64,000 nucleotides of DNA from assembly GCA_018052735.1 (NCBI GenBank), contig JAGPMT010000001.1, positions 1 to 64,000 on the forward strand, in the 5' to 3' direction. Origin of the DNA: Phycisphaerae bacterium. Lineage in GTDB: Bacteria > Planctomycetota > Phycisphaerae > Sedimentisphaerales > Anaerohalosphaeraceae. The notes below the pieces were generated by a model. The model had not been told where the DNA came from, searched no databases, and worked only from the letters and a program-made list of their open reading frames with translations. Position numbers and translations under genes: made by a program. The stretch's first letter is position 1. Each line of letters opens with the position of its first letter. This document shows positions 7,664 to 16,871 of the stretch, in pieces.

Positions 7664-8703
7664 GCCGGCACAGGGGCAGTTTTTTCTTTTCGGCGTTTGG
7701 AGCGGATGATGCCGTTGGCCAGCGCCGCCAGCAGGACAATAGCGCTGAGGGTTTTCATCCATTGCGGCAGCATCGCGCCGTGGGCATGGGTTATGGTGCT
7801 GATGTCGCCGCGGAAAATCGCATCGAGCACAAGTCCCCCTGCCAAGGCACAGCCGGCTGTCGTCAGCAGATAAATCACTGCGCTGCGGGGTCCCAGCTTG
7901 TTCCAAAGTATCGACAGGGCCGCCGCGTTGGTAGCCGGCCCTGTCATCAAAAAGACCAGTGCTGCACCGGGATTGAGCCCTTTATCAATCAGGGATACCG
8001 CGATAGGCACCGATGCCGTAGCACAGACATAAACGGGAATCCCCATTGCCATCATCGCCAGCATCGCCACAAAGCCGCCGCCGGCAGTGGAAAGCACGCC
8101 TGCAAAAAAGTCGTCCGGCACCAGCGCTGAAATCAGCGCCGCAATGATGATGCCGGCCAGCATGGCTGTTCCGATATCGGCAGGCAGGGTGATAAAACCG
8201 TGCTTGAGGGCATATATCAGCCGGCTGGGGCGTCTGCCGGCAGCGCAGTCTGGGCAGTCCGGCTTGGGGGCTGCCGCTGGTTGAGGCGAATGGTCAAAAA
8301 CATTGGTAAAAATCCCGCCAATCAGCCCCGTCAAAAAGGCAGCAAGCGGACGGAAAACCGCAAAAATCGGCCCCATCATCCCATAGGTTACAACGATGCT
8401 GTCGATTCCGGTCTGCGGAGTTGACAACAGAAAGGATACCGTCGCCCCCCGGCTGGCGCCGTGGTTATACAACGACATTGAAACCGGTATTACCCCGCAT
8501 GAGCACAGCGGCAGCGGGACACCGAACAGCGATGCCTTAAACACCTGCCAAAAACCGCTGCCGCCTAAATGCCGCTCAACTTGCTGTGCATTTATAAAAG
8601 CCCCCACCAGTCCGGCGGCAAAAAAACCAAAAAGCAGATAGGGAGACATTTCGGACAATGTACCCCAGAAATCTGCAATGACTGTCTTAAAAAACTCAAC
8701 CAT
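7660..8703 (-). CDS. SO_0444/ArsP-like membrane permease (DUF318)
   Basis: A polytopic inner-membrane protein of the DUF318 permease family, which includes the SO_0444 Cu/Zn efflux transporters and ArsP organoarsenical permeases. The diagnostic motif PLPLCSCGVIPVSMSLYNHG (about residues 60-79) is present, as is the second-half GPATNAAALS. About eight hydrophobic segments can be traced. The central cytoplasmic loop has PDCPDCAAG, a CxxC pair likely to bind metal. At 347 residues it has family length. It stands alone, with no ArsR or SmtB regulator next to it; the substrate (metal, metalloid or other) is inference. Confidence 0.8.
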   Translation of the reverse strand: MVEFFKTVIADFWGTLSEMSPYLLFGFFAAGLVGAFINAQQVERHLGGSGFWQVFKASLFGVPLPLCSCGVIPVSMSLYNHGASRGATVSFLLSTPQTGIDSIVVTYGMMGPIFAVFRPLAAFLTGLIGGIFTNVFDHSPQPAAAPKPDCPDCAAGRRPSRLIYALKHGFITLPADIGTAMLAGIIIAALISALVPDDFFAGVLSTAGGGFVAMLAMMAMGIPVYVCATASVPIAVSLIDKGLNPGAALVFLMTGPATNAAALSILWNKLGPRSAVIYLLTTAGCALAGGLVLDAIFRGDISTITHAHGAMLPQWMKTLSAIVLLAALANGIIRSKRRKEKTAPVPA

Positions 8704-8936
8704 AAACTCTATCTTAAATAAGGATAATTTGCATAGGTTTTACACTAAAATAATCTACGAGGATTCCATTTGGTTTGTTCCAAGAAAAAAAGGGGGGCAT
8801 ACAGACAATACAATATCTAATATGTCCTGTATATGACTAAACAAACCTTCCTGCTCTGCTTTTTTTTAATTGAAATTACATCTGGAGGAGCTATACAAGC
8901 AGCAAGCACCCCTTTTTTAGAACAGCAAGCCGCAGT

Positions 8937-9206
8937 TTATAGGCAATTGCCTCTGAAACAGCAGTCCAAATATGGACATTGCCCGTCAGACGTTCCAAAA
9001 CAGGGGCTATACCCTTCTGCTCTTTGAATGGCCCGGATAAGCTCGGTTGTGTCCATCGTATCCGGCGCAACTCCGACAGCCAAGGCCTTTTGTTCAATTT
9101 CCTGCCGGGTCATCTTTTTTATCTGAGTTACACCCGCAATATTCTCGGCAGCAACAGCCGAAGCCGGTTTTGAAGTTTTAGGGCGTTTTTTAGTTTGAGT
9201 TGCCAT
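8937..9206 (-). CDS. Small Rho-N/SAP-like protein with Cys-rich tail
   Basis: An 89-residue protein in three parts. The N-terminus is basic and Lys/Thr-rich (MATQTKKRPKTSKPASA). The middle is a helical segment resembling the Rho termination factor N-terminal or SAP fold (KMTRQEIEQKALAVG..TTELIRAIQRAEG). The tail has five cysteines (PCFG...QCPYLDCCFRGNC) that could bind a metal. I chose the ATG at 9206 over 9236 because AAAGGACG stands 7 bases before it. Similar small proteins occur in delta-proteobacteria. A nucleic-acid-binding role is inference from the composition. Bases 8704-8936 between it and the permease hold no supported gene. Confidence 0.7.
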   Translation of the reverse strand: MATQTKKRPKTSKPASAVAAENIAGVTQIKKMTRQEIEQKALAVGVAPDTMDTTELIRAIQRAEGYSPCFGTSDGQCPYLDCCFRGNCL

Positions 9207-9365
9207 TTTAGCGTCCTTTCTGATAAAAAAATCCATCTAACAAGTATAATTTACAGCATCCGTATAGTATAGCAAGGGAAAAATCCGTTAAATTCAATAC
9301 GATGCATGCTGCGAATTGGTTTGGTATGAAAGCCCTTTTTCAGGACTGAAGCGGTGAATTCTTTG

Positions 9366-10562
9366 TTAATCGAGACACAAAACCGGCCGGAAACCGTAGT
9401 ATCCCTCTCGGCTTTGGGGAGTATTGCAGCCGCGTGCAGAGACCCTGCAGCTGTAAGCGGGATTGCTCCAGCTTCCGCCGCGAAGCAGGCGAGCGGTTCC
9501 TGCGGCCGGACCGGTCGGATTGGTTTGGGCTTCAGCAGTGTAATACGACTGATCGTACCAGTCATTGCACCATTCCCAGACATTGCCGGCCATATCAAAC
9601 AGCCCAAATCCATTGGCGCCGCTGACGGTCTGCCAGCTGGAAAACGCAGCCGCCCAGTTGTAATCGGCTTTGTATTTCAAGGTTCCGTCGAAAAATCCCG
9701 TCGGCGATGTAAACGGCGGGATGCCGTCATTCCAGAGCAGATGAAAACCAAACGGCGGATTGACAAAATAATTGGCCTGATTTTCAGTCAGAGTATCTCC
9801 CCACGGATAGCGGCAGCCGGACCGTCCGCCGCGGGCTGCATATTCCCACTCGGCTTCGGTGGGCAGACGATACCCTTTTTTGGCAAAATCGCAGCGGCCG
9901 GCGGTTAAATCATAGCAGACCGGCCGGCCTTCCTGTTCGCTGAGCCAATTGCACCATGCCGCAGCACCGTACCAGCTTACCTGCACCATTGGGTCATCAG
10001 ACATATCCCGGCCGCCCTTGCTGCGCACCTGAAAGCGGCCTGCATTGAATTCTATCTGGCTTAAGGGGCTGGATACCGATGTGTCGCAATAGGGCTGATG
10101 GTTGGCTGAGCCGTAGATGACTCCCTGTGAGATATAAATCGCCGCCCGGCTCCAGGCAGCATTGAGAAACTCGCAAAAGCGGCTGTTGGAAATCTCGCAG
10201 CGGGCCATATAAAATGAACGGACCGCAACCGGATGCACCGGCCGCTCATCCATATAACCTTCACCGAAGCTGTCGCCCATTTGAAATGCTCCTGCGGGAA
10301 TATCGGCAAAGCGGCTTGTTTCAGGGGCGGCAAGAAGCCAATGGGATGACAGAACGGCAAAATCGAGGCTATTGACTTGGCCGTCGCCGCCGGATGGGGC
10401 AATATCAGCCGACGGCAGGCCGGACAGGTCCAGCCATTGGTCGGCCATCATGACAATGTCCAGAAGATCCACACGGCCGTCTGCGCTGATATCGCCGGCA
10501 ATGCCGGCCGACACAACGGCACCCAAGCACATCCATAAGGCAGCTGTTATACCTTTCCTCAC
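9366..10562 (-). CDS. Secreted formylglycine-enzyme-fold protein with dockerin-like repeats
   Basis: A signal peptide (RKGITAALWMCLGAVVSAGIA) is followed by two dockerin-like calcium repeats (GDISADGRVDLLDIV..ADQWL and GDGQVNSLDFAVLSSHWL, residues about 22-75). Then comes an FGE-sulfatase/SUMF1 domain: FQMGDSFGEGYMDERPVH, YRLPTEAEWEYAARGG, FGLFDMAGNVWEWCNDWYD, LLRGGSWSN. The paired active-site cysteines of true formylglycine-generating enzymes are not both present: GGSWSNPAYSCRVSARGC keeps only the later position. So a binding or other role is more likely than sulfatase maturation. The GTG at 10562 has GGGGA 7 bases before it. An ATG at 10607 is excluded because it coincides with the predicted transcription start. 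Confidence 0.75.
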   Translation of the reverse strand: MRKGITAALWMCLGAVVSAGIAGDISADGRVDLLDIVMMADQWLDLSGLPSADIAPSGGDGQVNSLDFAVLSSHWLLAAPETSRFADIPAGAFQMGDSFGEGYMDERPVHPVAVRSFYMARCEISNSRFCEFLNAAWSRAAIYISQGVIYGSANHQPYCDTSVSSPLSQIEFNAGRFQVRSKGGRDMSDDPMVQVSWYGAAAWCNWLSEQEGRPVCYDLTAGRCDFAKKGYRLPTEAEWEYAARGGRSGCRYPWGDTLTENQANYFVNPPFGFHLLWNDGIPPFTSPTGFFDGTLKYKADYNWAAAFSSWQTVSGANGFGLFDMAGNVWEWCNDWYDQSYYTAEAQTNPTGPAAGTARLLRGGSWSNPAYSCRVSARGCNTPQSREGYYGFRPVLCLD

Positions 10563-10609
10563 CACCTGTTCCCCGCATTGCGAAATGCACAGCTTCTTTA
10601 AGTGCATAT

Positions 10610-10638
10610 ATTATAGCAATTTATTACCGCAAAATCAA
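10610..10638 (-). promoter_or_regulatory. Sigma-70 type promoter of the FGE-like gene
   Basis: On the minus strand TTGATT (10633-10638) and TATAAT (10610-10615) are spaced by exactly 17 bases. Transcription would begin near 10603, giving a leader of about 40 bases to the GTG at 10562. Confidence 0.7.
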
Positions 10639-10779
10639 GCCAAATCCGATTTGACGACCTGCAAAAGCCGCTATTTGAAACTGTTTGCTGCTTGCATTAT
10701 CGGGGGAACTCTCGAAACAATCCGCGCCGGGCAGCAGGTATTTATCCACTGTCCGGTCTTTTGGTGTTTGAATCTGTTT

Positions 10780-12588
10780 TTACTGCCGGTGTTTTGCCGC
10801 AGACCGGCCTGCTGCATACCGCAAAGCCAAGCCGATGCCGGTTATGATGCTGCCGCAGCAGAGAATAATCAGACGGCCGGCGGGCTTATTGGGCACGAAA
10901 ACCAGCAACGCTACAAAACAGCCGTATATAAGGCACAAATTTCCCAGCACCGTGCATTGGCGCAGTTCGTTGGCGTGCATATCCAGTTCATATTCATCCG
11001 GCCCAATTGGTCTGGCCATATCCTGAAAGAATTCGCTGACCTGATGGATGTACGGCGTGTCGTTTTTCCGGTAAAACAGCATACTCAGGAAAAACCATCC
11101 GCAGCAAATAACAGCGACGATGCCGGTGGTCAATGCGATTTTCATATCCGCCACTTCCGAGGCATTCAAATCGGGCATCCGGCAGACATATCTTATCAAA
11201 TCAGCCGTCGTCCTATTCGGATCCTGCCAAAGGAACTGAACAACCCCGTCAACCTGAAACAGCAGTCCCAGAAAAAAGGCCGGCAGAAAGCCCGCCAGCA
11301 TCGTGCTCCAGCCGGTCCAAGGCGGCGTTTTTTTGAAGAAAATGCCCAAAAACAGCGGCACTGCCATCGGCAGTCCCAGCGAGGCAGCCATCAGGAGCAT
11401 CATGTCAAAAAGTTTCAATCCCTTGACCTGCTGAAAAGCCAGCCCCAGCAGAATCCATACCGCACCGTATATCAGCATAAACAGCCGGCCGACGAAGATT
11501 TGCTCTTTTTCGGATGCAGCAGGCCGCATCACCCGGATATACACATTTCGGACAAAACTGCCGCCCACAATATTCAGCTGGCTGTTGAGCGAGGTTACGG
11601 TGGCAGCGAAAATTGCACACACCAGCAGCCCCAGAAGGCCGGCCGGCAGCAGCTCCATGGCCATCGCCACATAGGCGGCTTCGCTGGGATTGTTTAAGCG
11701 GGGATACTCCGCTGCCAGATGGGGGTGCCAGACAGCAGCCGCCATAGGCGGGATAATCCAAATCAGGGGCAGAACAACCATTCCGACAATTTGAATCCAT
11801 ACGGCTTTTTTGGCTTGGCGGGCGTTTTTGACGAAAATAAAACGCGCTGCCCCCTCCATCAGACTGTTCATCTGGATGAGCTGATTGACCAGCAAGGTAA
11901 TAATAAAAGCCGCCAGAACAGCTGGTCTGTCAAACTGAGTCCAATAGAAATGGCGGGAGGGAACCGCCTGAACAAAAGCGGCCGGCCCGCCGATTTTGAC
12001 CAGTGTCAAAATGCCCATTGTGACTGTAATGACCAGAACCAGAATCATCTGCACAAAATCTCCTGCTGTGGCTGACCAGGAACCGCCGATAACCGTCATC
12101 AGGGTAATAACCACGCCCAGCAGAAGAATCAGAAGCCCCATCGGCACATTAAAAATACTGCCCATAAATACAGCAATGGTATATAAAAAGGCGCCGCCGT
12201 AGACTGTTTTGGTCAGAATCAGCAGCCATGTTAAAATCTGCTCGCTGGTTCTGCCGTAGCGTCTGCGGACACCTTCCATAACGGTAATGATGCGCATTTG
12301 ACGGTATTTGCCGACGACAAAGAAATAGCAGAAGACAAGAGCGGCCGTATTGCAGATAAAAATAACCAGAAAGAAAGTTCCGGTTTCGTAGGCCTTGGCC
12401 GCACCGCCGGTAAAGGCCCAAGCCGTGAAGGTGGTCATGAAGGCCGAACTGCCGACAACCCACCAGAGCATTCCGCCGCCGCCGCGGAAAAAATCGCTGG
12501 CGGTTTTGCTGAAGTTTCGGTAAATCGGTCCGAGGAGGAACATGAAAGCCAGATAAAAGCCGATCACACTATAATCATAGATTGTCAT
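10780..12588 (-). CDS. Sodium/solute symporter (SSS family)
   Basis: A 602-residue inner-membrane transporter with about 14 hydrophobic segments, starting YSVIGFYLAFMFLLG, typical of the SSS family that couples sodium entry to uptake of sugars, uronates or similar solutes. The segment DFFRGGGGMLWWVVGSSAFMTTFTAWAFTGG matches the family's first core helices (SDFFLGGR-type motif). AAGGAG stands 5 bases before the ATG. It is the third gene after the heparinase-like and GH3 genes in the same direction, with a 192-base gap from GH3. It therefore probably imports the oligosaccharide or uronate released by them. The substrate is inferred from context only. Confidence 0.85.
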   Translation of the reverse strand: MTIYDYSVIGFYLAFMFLLGPIYRNFSKTASDFFRGGGGMLWWVVGSSAFMTTFTAWAFTGGAAKAYETGTFFLVIFICNTAALVFCYFFVVGKYRQMRIITVMEGVRRRYGRTSEQILTWLLILTKTVYGGAFLYTIAVFMGSIFNVPMGLLILLLGVVITLMTVIGGSWSATAGDFVQMILVLVITVTMGILTLVKIGGPAAFVQAVPSRHFYWTQFDRPAVLAAFIITLLVNQLIQMNSLMEGAARFIFVKNARQAKKAVWIQIVGMVVLPLIWIIPPMAAAVWHPHLAAEYPRLNNPSEAAYVAMAMELLPAGLLGLLVCAIFAATVTSLNSQLNIVGGSFVRNVYIRVMRPAASEKEQIFVGRLFMLIYGAVWILLGLAFQQVKGLKLFDMMLLMAASLGLPMAVPLFLGIFFKKTPPWTGWSTMLAGFLPAFFLGLLFQVDGVVQFLWQDPNRTTADLIRYVCRMPDLNASEVADMKIALTTGIVAVICCGWFFLSMLFYRKNDTPYIHQVSEFFQDMARPIGPDEYELDMHANELRQCTVLGNLCLIYGCFVALLVFVPNKPAGRLIILCCGSIITGIGLALRYAAGRSAAKHRQ

Positions 12589-12780
12589 CGTTACTCCTTA
12601 ACCGCTGATGCAGGCTGTACAATCCTTCTCCGGCCGGGTTCTATCCAAGCCTGCGGCCGGGTTGGCTAAACACCTGACCATCCGTTCCTGTCCTCTTACA
12701 TTAGTTCATTCAAGTCCCATCCCGCAGTAGGGGGGCCGACCGGCTGCATCTGTTTTGCCGATGCAAACGGGGGTCTTGCA

Positions 12781-14628
12781 TCAGAAGACAACCTGCGTAA
12801 TTTCATTGTCGCCTGTTTCCGTGACGCCGCCTTTGAGCCTGACAGACGATTCCTTTTTAGACCGGACCGGCATTGGGTAGTGCCTGAGCATCCATTTGCC
12901 CTGCGGCTTGGTTTTTCCAAAAATAATTTCTGCCGCCACTTTGAGAGACTCCGGCGTAACCGAATAGGTGCAAATGACAGTTTTGGCTTCGGCCACAGCC
13001 CCTAACTCATAGGGACAGTTGGTTACAACAATCACATCCTTGCCTTTGGCGATAAGCTTTTTGATGAGATCGGTGTTATTGGCCGGGCAGAGCCGCCAGT
13101 AGTAATTCGTTGCCACGATGACATCGGCCTGATCGATATACTGCATCACAAATTGCTCATCTTCCTGCGAGGCCTTGAACTTGGTATCCATGCCGATAAT
13201 ATTCATCGATTGCTCATACATCGCCATATTAAACATCTTGTTATTGCAGGTCAGGTCGAAACCGCAATACCCATCCAGCACCTGCTGCTCGATCACCAGT
13301 ATCGTCTGGGCCGGACTGAGAGGCAGCAGGTGCGCTTCATCCCGCAGCACCGTGGCGCATTTTTCCGCAGCGGTGCGGGCAATTCGAATGATCTCCTTAT
13401 CCCGCATCGGCTCTGCGGCCTTGTCTGCATCCACCTGTCCTGCTGTGTCAAAAAGGCCCAGATTGTATTTCATCGTCAAAATGCGCTTTACAGAAGCATT
13501 CAGCTGCTCTTCGGACACTTCGCCGTCTTCAACAAACCGCTTGAGTTCGCAGAATCCCTGATCGCGGAATTCATCCTCGGTTTTATTCAAAATCAGATCG
13601 CAGCCGGCCTTGAATGCCAATGCACAGGACCTTCCGACGCCGTATTTTTCCATCAGGGCGCCCATCGTGATGCTGTCGGTGGTGATGACTCCTTCAAAAC
13701 CCAATGTTTCCCGCAGCAGGCCGGTAACAATCGTTTTCGATACCGTTGAGATTTCCATGCTCGGATCAACCGCCGGCACCGTGGTGTGTGCCAGCATAAT
13801 GCTCGGCAGGCCGTTTGCTATCAGCACGCGGTAAGGCAGCAGCTCCACCGATTCCAGCCGCTTCCAGTCGCCGCCGACGCACGGGACGGCATAGTGGGCA
13901 TCAATATCCGAATCGCCCCGGCCGGGGAAATGCTTGGCTGTCGGAACCAGCCCCCCTTCCATAAATCCTTTAATAGATGCCAAGGCATATTCTGCGATAA
14001 TTTCGGGATCATCCCCGTAGGCACGGATATTGATTTCCGGATTCATCGGATTGATGTTCACATCCAGCACCGGCGAATGAATATTGGTTACCCCGATTGC
14101 ACGGAGCTGGCGGGCTGCGGCTTTGCAGGCCTCATAGGCAATCTGGGGATCGCCGGTGGACGTTAAACCCATTGCCGAGGGAAACAGATTGATGCCGGCA
14201 AAGCTGAAATCGCGGCTGATATCGCCTTCCTGATCGATGGAAATATGCAGGGGCACGCCGTGGGGCCGGCTGCAGGCGGCTTTTTGAAGGGTATTGAGCT
14301 GCCGGGCATATTGTTCCGGAGAGACGAAAAATGCCGCTGCCGGAATAAAGAGGTTTTCTTTGATTTTTTTGTAGCCCTTTGGAAATTCGTAGTCATAACT
14401 GAGGTTCTGATGATAATGCTTGCCGCGGCGGGAGTTTTGTCCAAACGGAGTTACGCGCAGACCGCCGATGTGCAGCTTTTCAATCGCCTCCATGACATAC
14501 GGCGTAATGATCGAGCCGCCCCAGTGGACGGTAAAACACTGCCCGACCTTCTGCTCGAGGGTCATCTTGGAAAGGATGGCGTTAATGAATCTGTCTCTTT
14601 CTTGTGTATTGATTTGTTTGTTGACCAT
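12781..14628 (-). CDS. Glycoside hydrolase family 3, NagZ-like catalytic site
   Basis: A retaining exo-glycosidase. The N-terminal TIM barrel begins with MTLEQKVGQCF, and TAKHFPGRGDSDIDAH (about residues 230-245) provides the Asp-His pair used as acid/base by NagZ-type beta-N-acetylhexosaminidases. FEGVITTDSITMGAL (about 316) carries the nucleophile Asp. A C-terminal sandwich domain follows (VTNCPYELGAVAEAKTVICTYS). No signal peptide is visible, so it should work in the cytosol on imported oligosaccharides. It lies 44 bases after the heparinase-like gene. The substrate could be a hexosaminide or another beta-linked sugar; the His favours the first but does not prove it. Confidence 0.85.
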   Translation of the reverse strand: MVNKQINTQERDRFINAILSKMTLEQKVGQCFTVHWGGSIITPYVMEAIEKLHIGGLRVTPFGQNSRRGKHYHQNLSYDYEFPKGYKKIKENLFIPAAAFFVSPEQYARQLNTLQKAACSRPHGVPLHISIDQEGDISRDFSFAGINLFPSAMGLTSTGDPQIAYEACKAAARQLRAIGVTNIHSPVLDVNINPMNPEINIRAYGDDPEIIAEYALASIKGFMEGGLVPTAKHFPGRGDSDIDAHYAVPCVGGDWKRLESVELLPYRVLIANGLPSIMLAHTTVPAVDPSMEISTVSKTIVTGLLRETLGFEGVITTDSITMGALMEKYGVGRSCALAFKAGCDLILNKTEDEFRDQGFCELKRFVEDGEVSEEQLNASVKRILTMKYNLGLFDTAGQVDADKAAEPMRDKEIIRIARTAAEKCATVLRDEAHLLPLSPAQTILVIEQQVLDGYCGFDLTCNNKMFNMAMYEQSMNIIGMDTKFKASQEDEQFVMQYIDQADVIVATNYYWRLCPANNTDLIKKLIAKGKDVIVVTNCPYELGAVAEAKTVICTYSVTPESLKVAAEIIFGKTKPQGKWMLRHYPMPVRSKKESSVRLKGGVTETGDNEITQVVF

Positions 14629-14672
14629 GCGGATGTTTCCTTTACAAAAACTGCTTCGATCGCTGCATCGGA

Positions 14673-16871
14673 TTAAAAAGACTTTTCAAAATTCTGCTGG
14701 ATGTGCTTGGCGGTAGAGTCAAGAATCACTTTCTCTGCGTACACAATTCGGCTGACTTCGGCTCCGCAGACGCGCCGGAGGGTATGGCCGGCATCAAATT
14801 GCGCATAAAGCATCTGCCCTTCAAACTCGAATTCTCCGAATGCCTTAAAACCGCTGTCGGAAAAGAGTACCCGCTCAAGACTCCCATTTCTCTGAATCTC
14901 CAGAACATCCTGTTCCATCCATCGGGCTTCGACATCGGCAGGCCGGCCCTCAGCCGGATATACAATCACAGTAAAGCGTGCCGGCGCCGGACAGGTTTTA
15001 GCATACCGAAGAACCGGAGCAGGCATTTTAATTCCGTAATCATACGACACCCAGCCCTGAATGGGATTTTCGCTGCCTTCGACGATGCTTGCTGAAATGC
15101 CTTCAGCAGCACACGGCAGAATCGTCAGCCATACACCGTCACCATACCTGACAACAGCCCGCAGCGTCGGCTCATCGAGCTGAACGGCTGTCTTTTCCGG
15201 AAAATGGAAATACTGGTCAAAGGCATGCTTTCCAATTCCGATCAGGTCATCGACAACTATCCAGTAATCGGGCTTTACGAACAGCACCCGCCGGCGATGC
15301 GTAACCGGATCGTGGAGCCGTTGGTAGCCATCGTGGCTGCCGTCAAAATAGTCAAAGTTTCGGCCGGCCACCCACGACTTGCAGACCGGTACGGCTTTGG
15401 TATTGAACAGCCAGCCGTCGCGCATTTCAGACTGGTCTTGTCCGTCCACGCAGACGGTATTGTGGGCTTCCGTACGCTCAAACCATATTCTGTACGGCCC
15501 CTCATACATATAGCGGCCCGGGTCGATAATCAGCGTTTTGCCGTAGGCCGCCACATCCATGCTCAAAGCATCCGCGTGTCCATGCACGCAATTTTGGTCA
15601 TAGACGCCCAACAGGCCGCAGTTCAGGACCATATATTTATCGCCTTTGTCCCAACCGCTGCGGGAGACATAAAAGCCACCGTCAGGAAATGCAACTGATG
15701 TTTTCGAAGGTTGAGTCCCCTCACGGCCCAACGTAGCCATATAGAGCATATCCGGCCGGTGAAATAATCGGGCTCCCGCCTTGAGAACATAGCGCAGGTC
15801 GTTGGAATCTTCGAGCATATTGAGATTGTTAATGTCTTCCCACAATCCCCAGCTGGCACGGCTGCCGATGACATCGCTTTCATCGCCGTCGCTGAGCATC
15901 GGATAGACACCCTGCGGCTTCATCAGATACAGAACAAAATTTATCATTTTTTCGAGATTGTCCAGCCATGTTTGGCTGATGCGGTGGCCATTCAGAAGCG
16001 CCAATTCCGCAATCTGCAGAATGCAGAATGTGCAGACTAAATGATAGCCCGAACAGCGCTCGACATGCACGCCATCCGGAAGAATCTGCATGCGCAGCTG
16101 TTCTTCAAAGCGTGAAAGTGCCGTATTGCGCCAATCCTCAGCCTCTTTCAATTCGGGCAGGAGAATACCCATATGTGCCAGACCATTGGATTCCATCAAC
16201 CCCCAGTTGGGAGAGACATTGAAGTAGCTGACATGACGGGTATAGAAACGCCGCAGGAACCGGGCGTGGTCGACCATTGAACGAAGCATTTTAAGATGAA
16301 ACTCCGGGGTAAATTCCGGAGAATTCAAAAAATGGTAATAGCAGGGAAACCAGGCGGTGTACAAACGGATGCCGGCCTCAATCGGGCGCCAATTGCCCTG
16401 CTTCATAAAATAGGCACGGGCCTGCTCCGATGGAATTTCGAGCATCCACTCAACATCGGGGGCAGGATTTTTATCGATCCAGTCTGAAAGAATCCATTTA
16501 AATGCTTTGGCATATTTCTCATTGCCTGTGTACCAATAGGCCCGTCCCAGCGTTGTTAAAAACTCATGGCGATGAAGGCAATACAGCCATTCCATATCAT
16601 CCATTCGGGGCGTGTGCCAGTCAATTGCATCGTTCATATCCACATGCACTAACCGCCCGGCACATATCTGATCGGCTTGGGCCGTATCGTAATCGCTTCG
16701 AATTGTTCGCTGGTCCCATCCTCGATAGTAAACAGGCTTTCGCCGGTTCCGCATATAGTCCAGAAAGCAAACGCTTGCCTGTTGGAAATCCTCCAATTGT
16801 ACGGACGCTTTAACTTTTTCAAGACCATCCCGGTCTAAATTAAGCAGAGAAAAAAACTCTTTTTCTTTCAT
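14673..16871 (-). CDS. Heparinase II/III family polysaccharide lyase
   Basis: A 732-residue protein with an N-terminal (alpha/alpha) toroid and a C-terminal heparinase II/III-type beta sandwich. The toroid shows FLTTLGRAYWYTGNEKYAKAF and SPNWGLMESNGLAHMGILLPE (about residues 220-240, the Asn region of the lyase site). The C-terminal part has HGHADALSMDVAAYGKTLI (about 427), where the family places a structural or catalytic His. It would cleave uronic-acid glycans by beta-elimination (PL12/15/17/21-like; exact family not resolved). No signal peptide is seen, suggesting cytosolic oligosaccharide lyase action. ATG at 16871 has AGGACC upstream. First gene of the operon with GH3 and SSS. Confidence 0.8.
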   Translation of the reverse strand: MKEKEFFSLLNLDRDGLEKVKASVQLEDFQQASVCFLDYMRNRRKPVYYRGWDQRTIRSDYDTAQADQICAGRLVHVDMNDAIDWHTPRMDDMEWLYCLHRHEFLTTLGRAYWYTGNEKYAKAFKWILSDWIDKNPAPDVEWMLEIPSEQARAYFMKQGNWRPIEAGIRLYTAWFPCYYHFLNSPEFTPEFHLKMLRSMVDHARFLRRFYTRHVSYFNVSPNWGLMESNGLAHMGILLPELKEAEDWRNTALSRFEEQLRMQILPDGVHVERCSGYHLVCTFCILQIAELALLNGHRISQTWLDNLEKMINFVLYLMKPQGVYPMLSDGDESDVIGSRASWGLWEDINNLNMLEDSNDLRYVLKAGARLFHRPDMLYMATLGREGTQPSKTSVAFPDGGFYVSRSGWDKGDKYMVLNCGLLGVYDQNCVHGHADALSMDVAAYGKTLIIDPGRYMYEGPYRIWFERTEAHNTVCVDGQDQSEMRDGWLFNTKAVPVCKSWVAGRNFDYFDGSHDGYQRLHDPVTHRRRVLFVKPDYWIVVDDLIGIGKHAFDQYFHFPEKTAVQLDEPTLRAVVRYGDGVWLTILPCAAEGISASIVEGSENPIQGWVSYDYGIKMPAPVLRYAKTCPAPARFTVIVYPAEGRPADVEARWMEQDVLEIQRNGSLERVLFSDSGFKAFGEFEFEGQMLYAQFDAGHTLRRVCGAEVSRIVYAEKVILDSTAKHIQQNFEKSF

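Noticed and set aside
8833-9027. Small plus-strand ORF with a hydrophobic start
   Set aside because: It overlaps the Rho-N-like gene antisense and lacks a ribosome-binding site.
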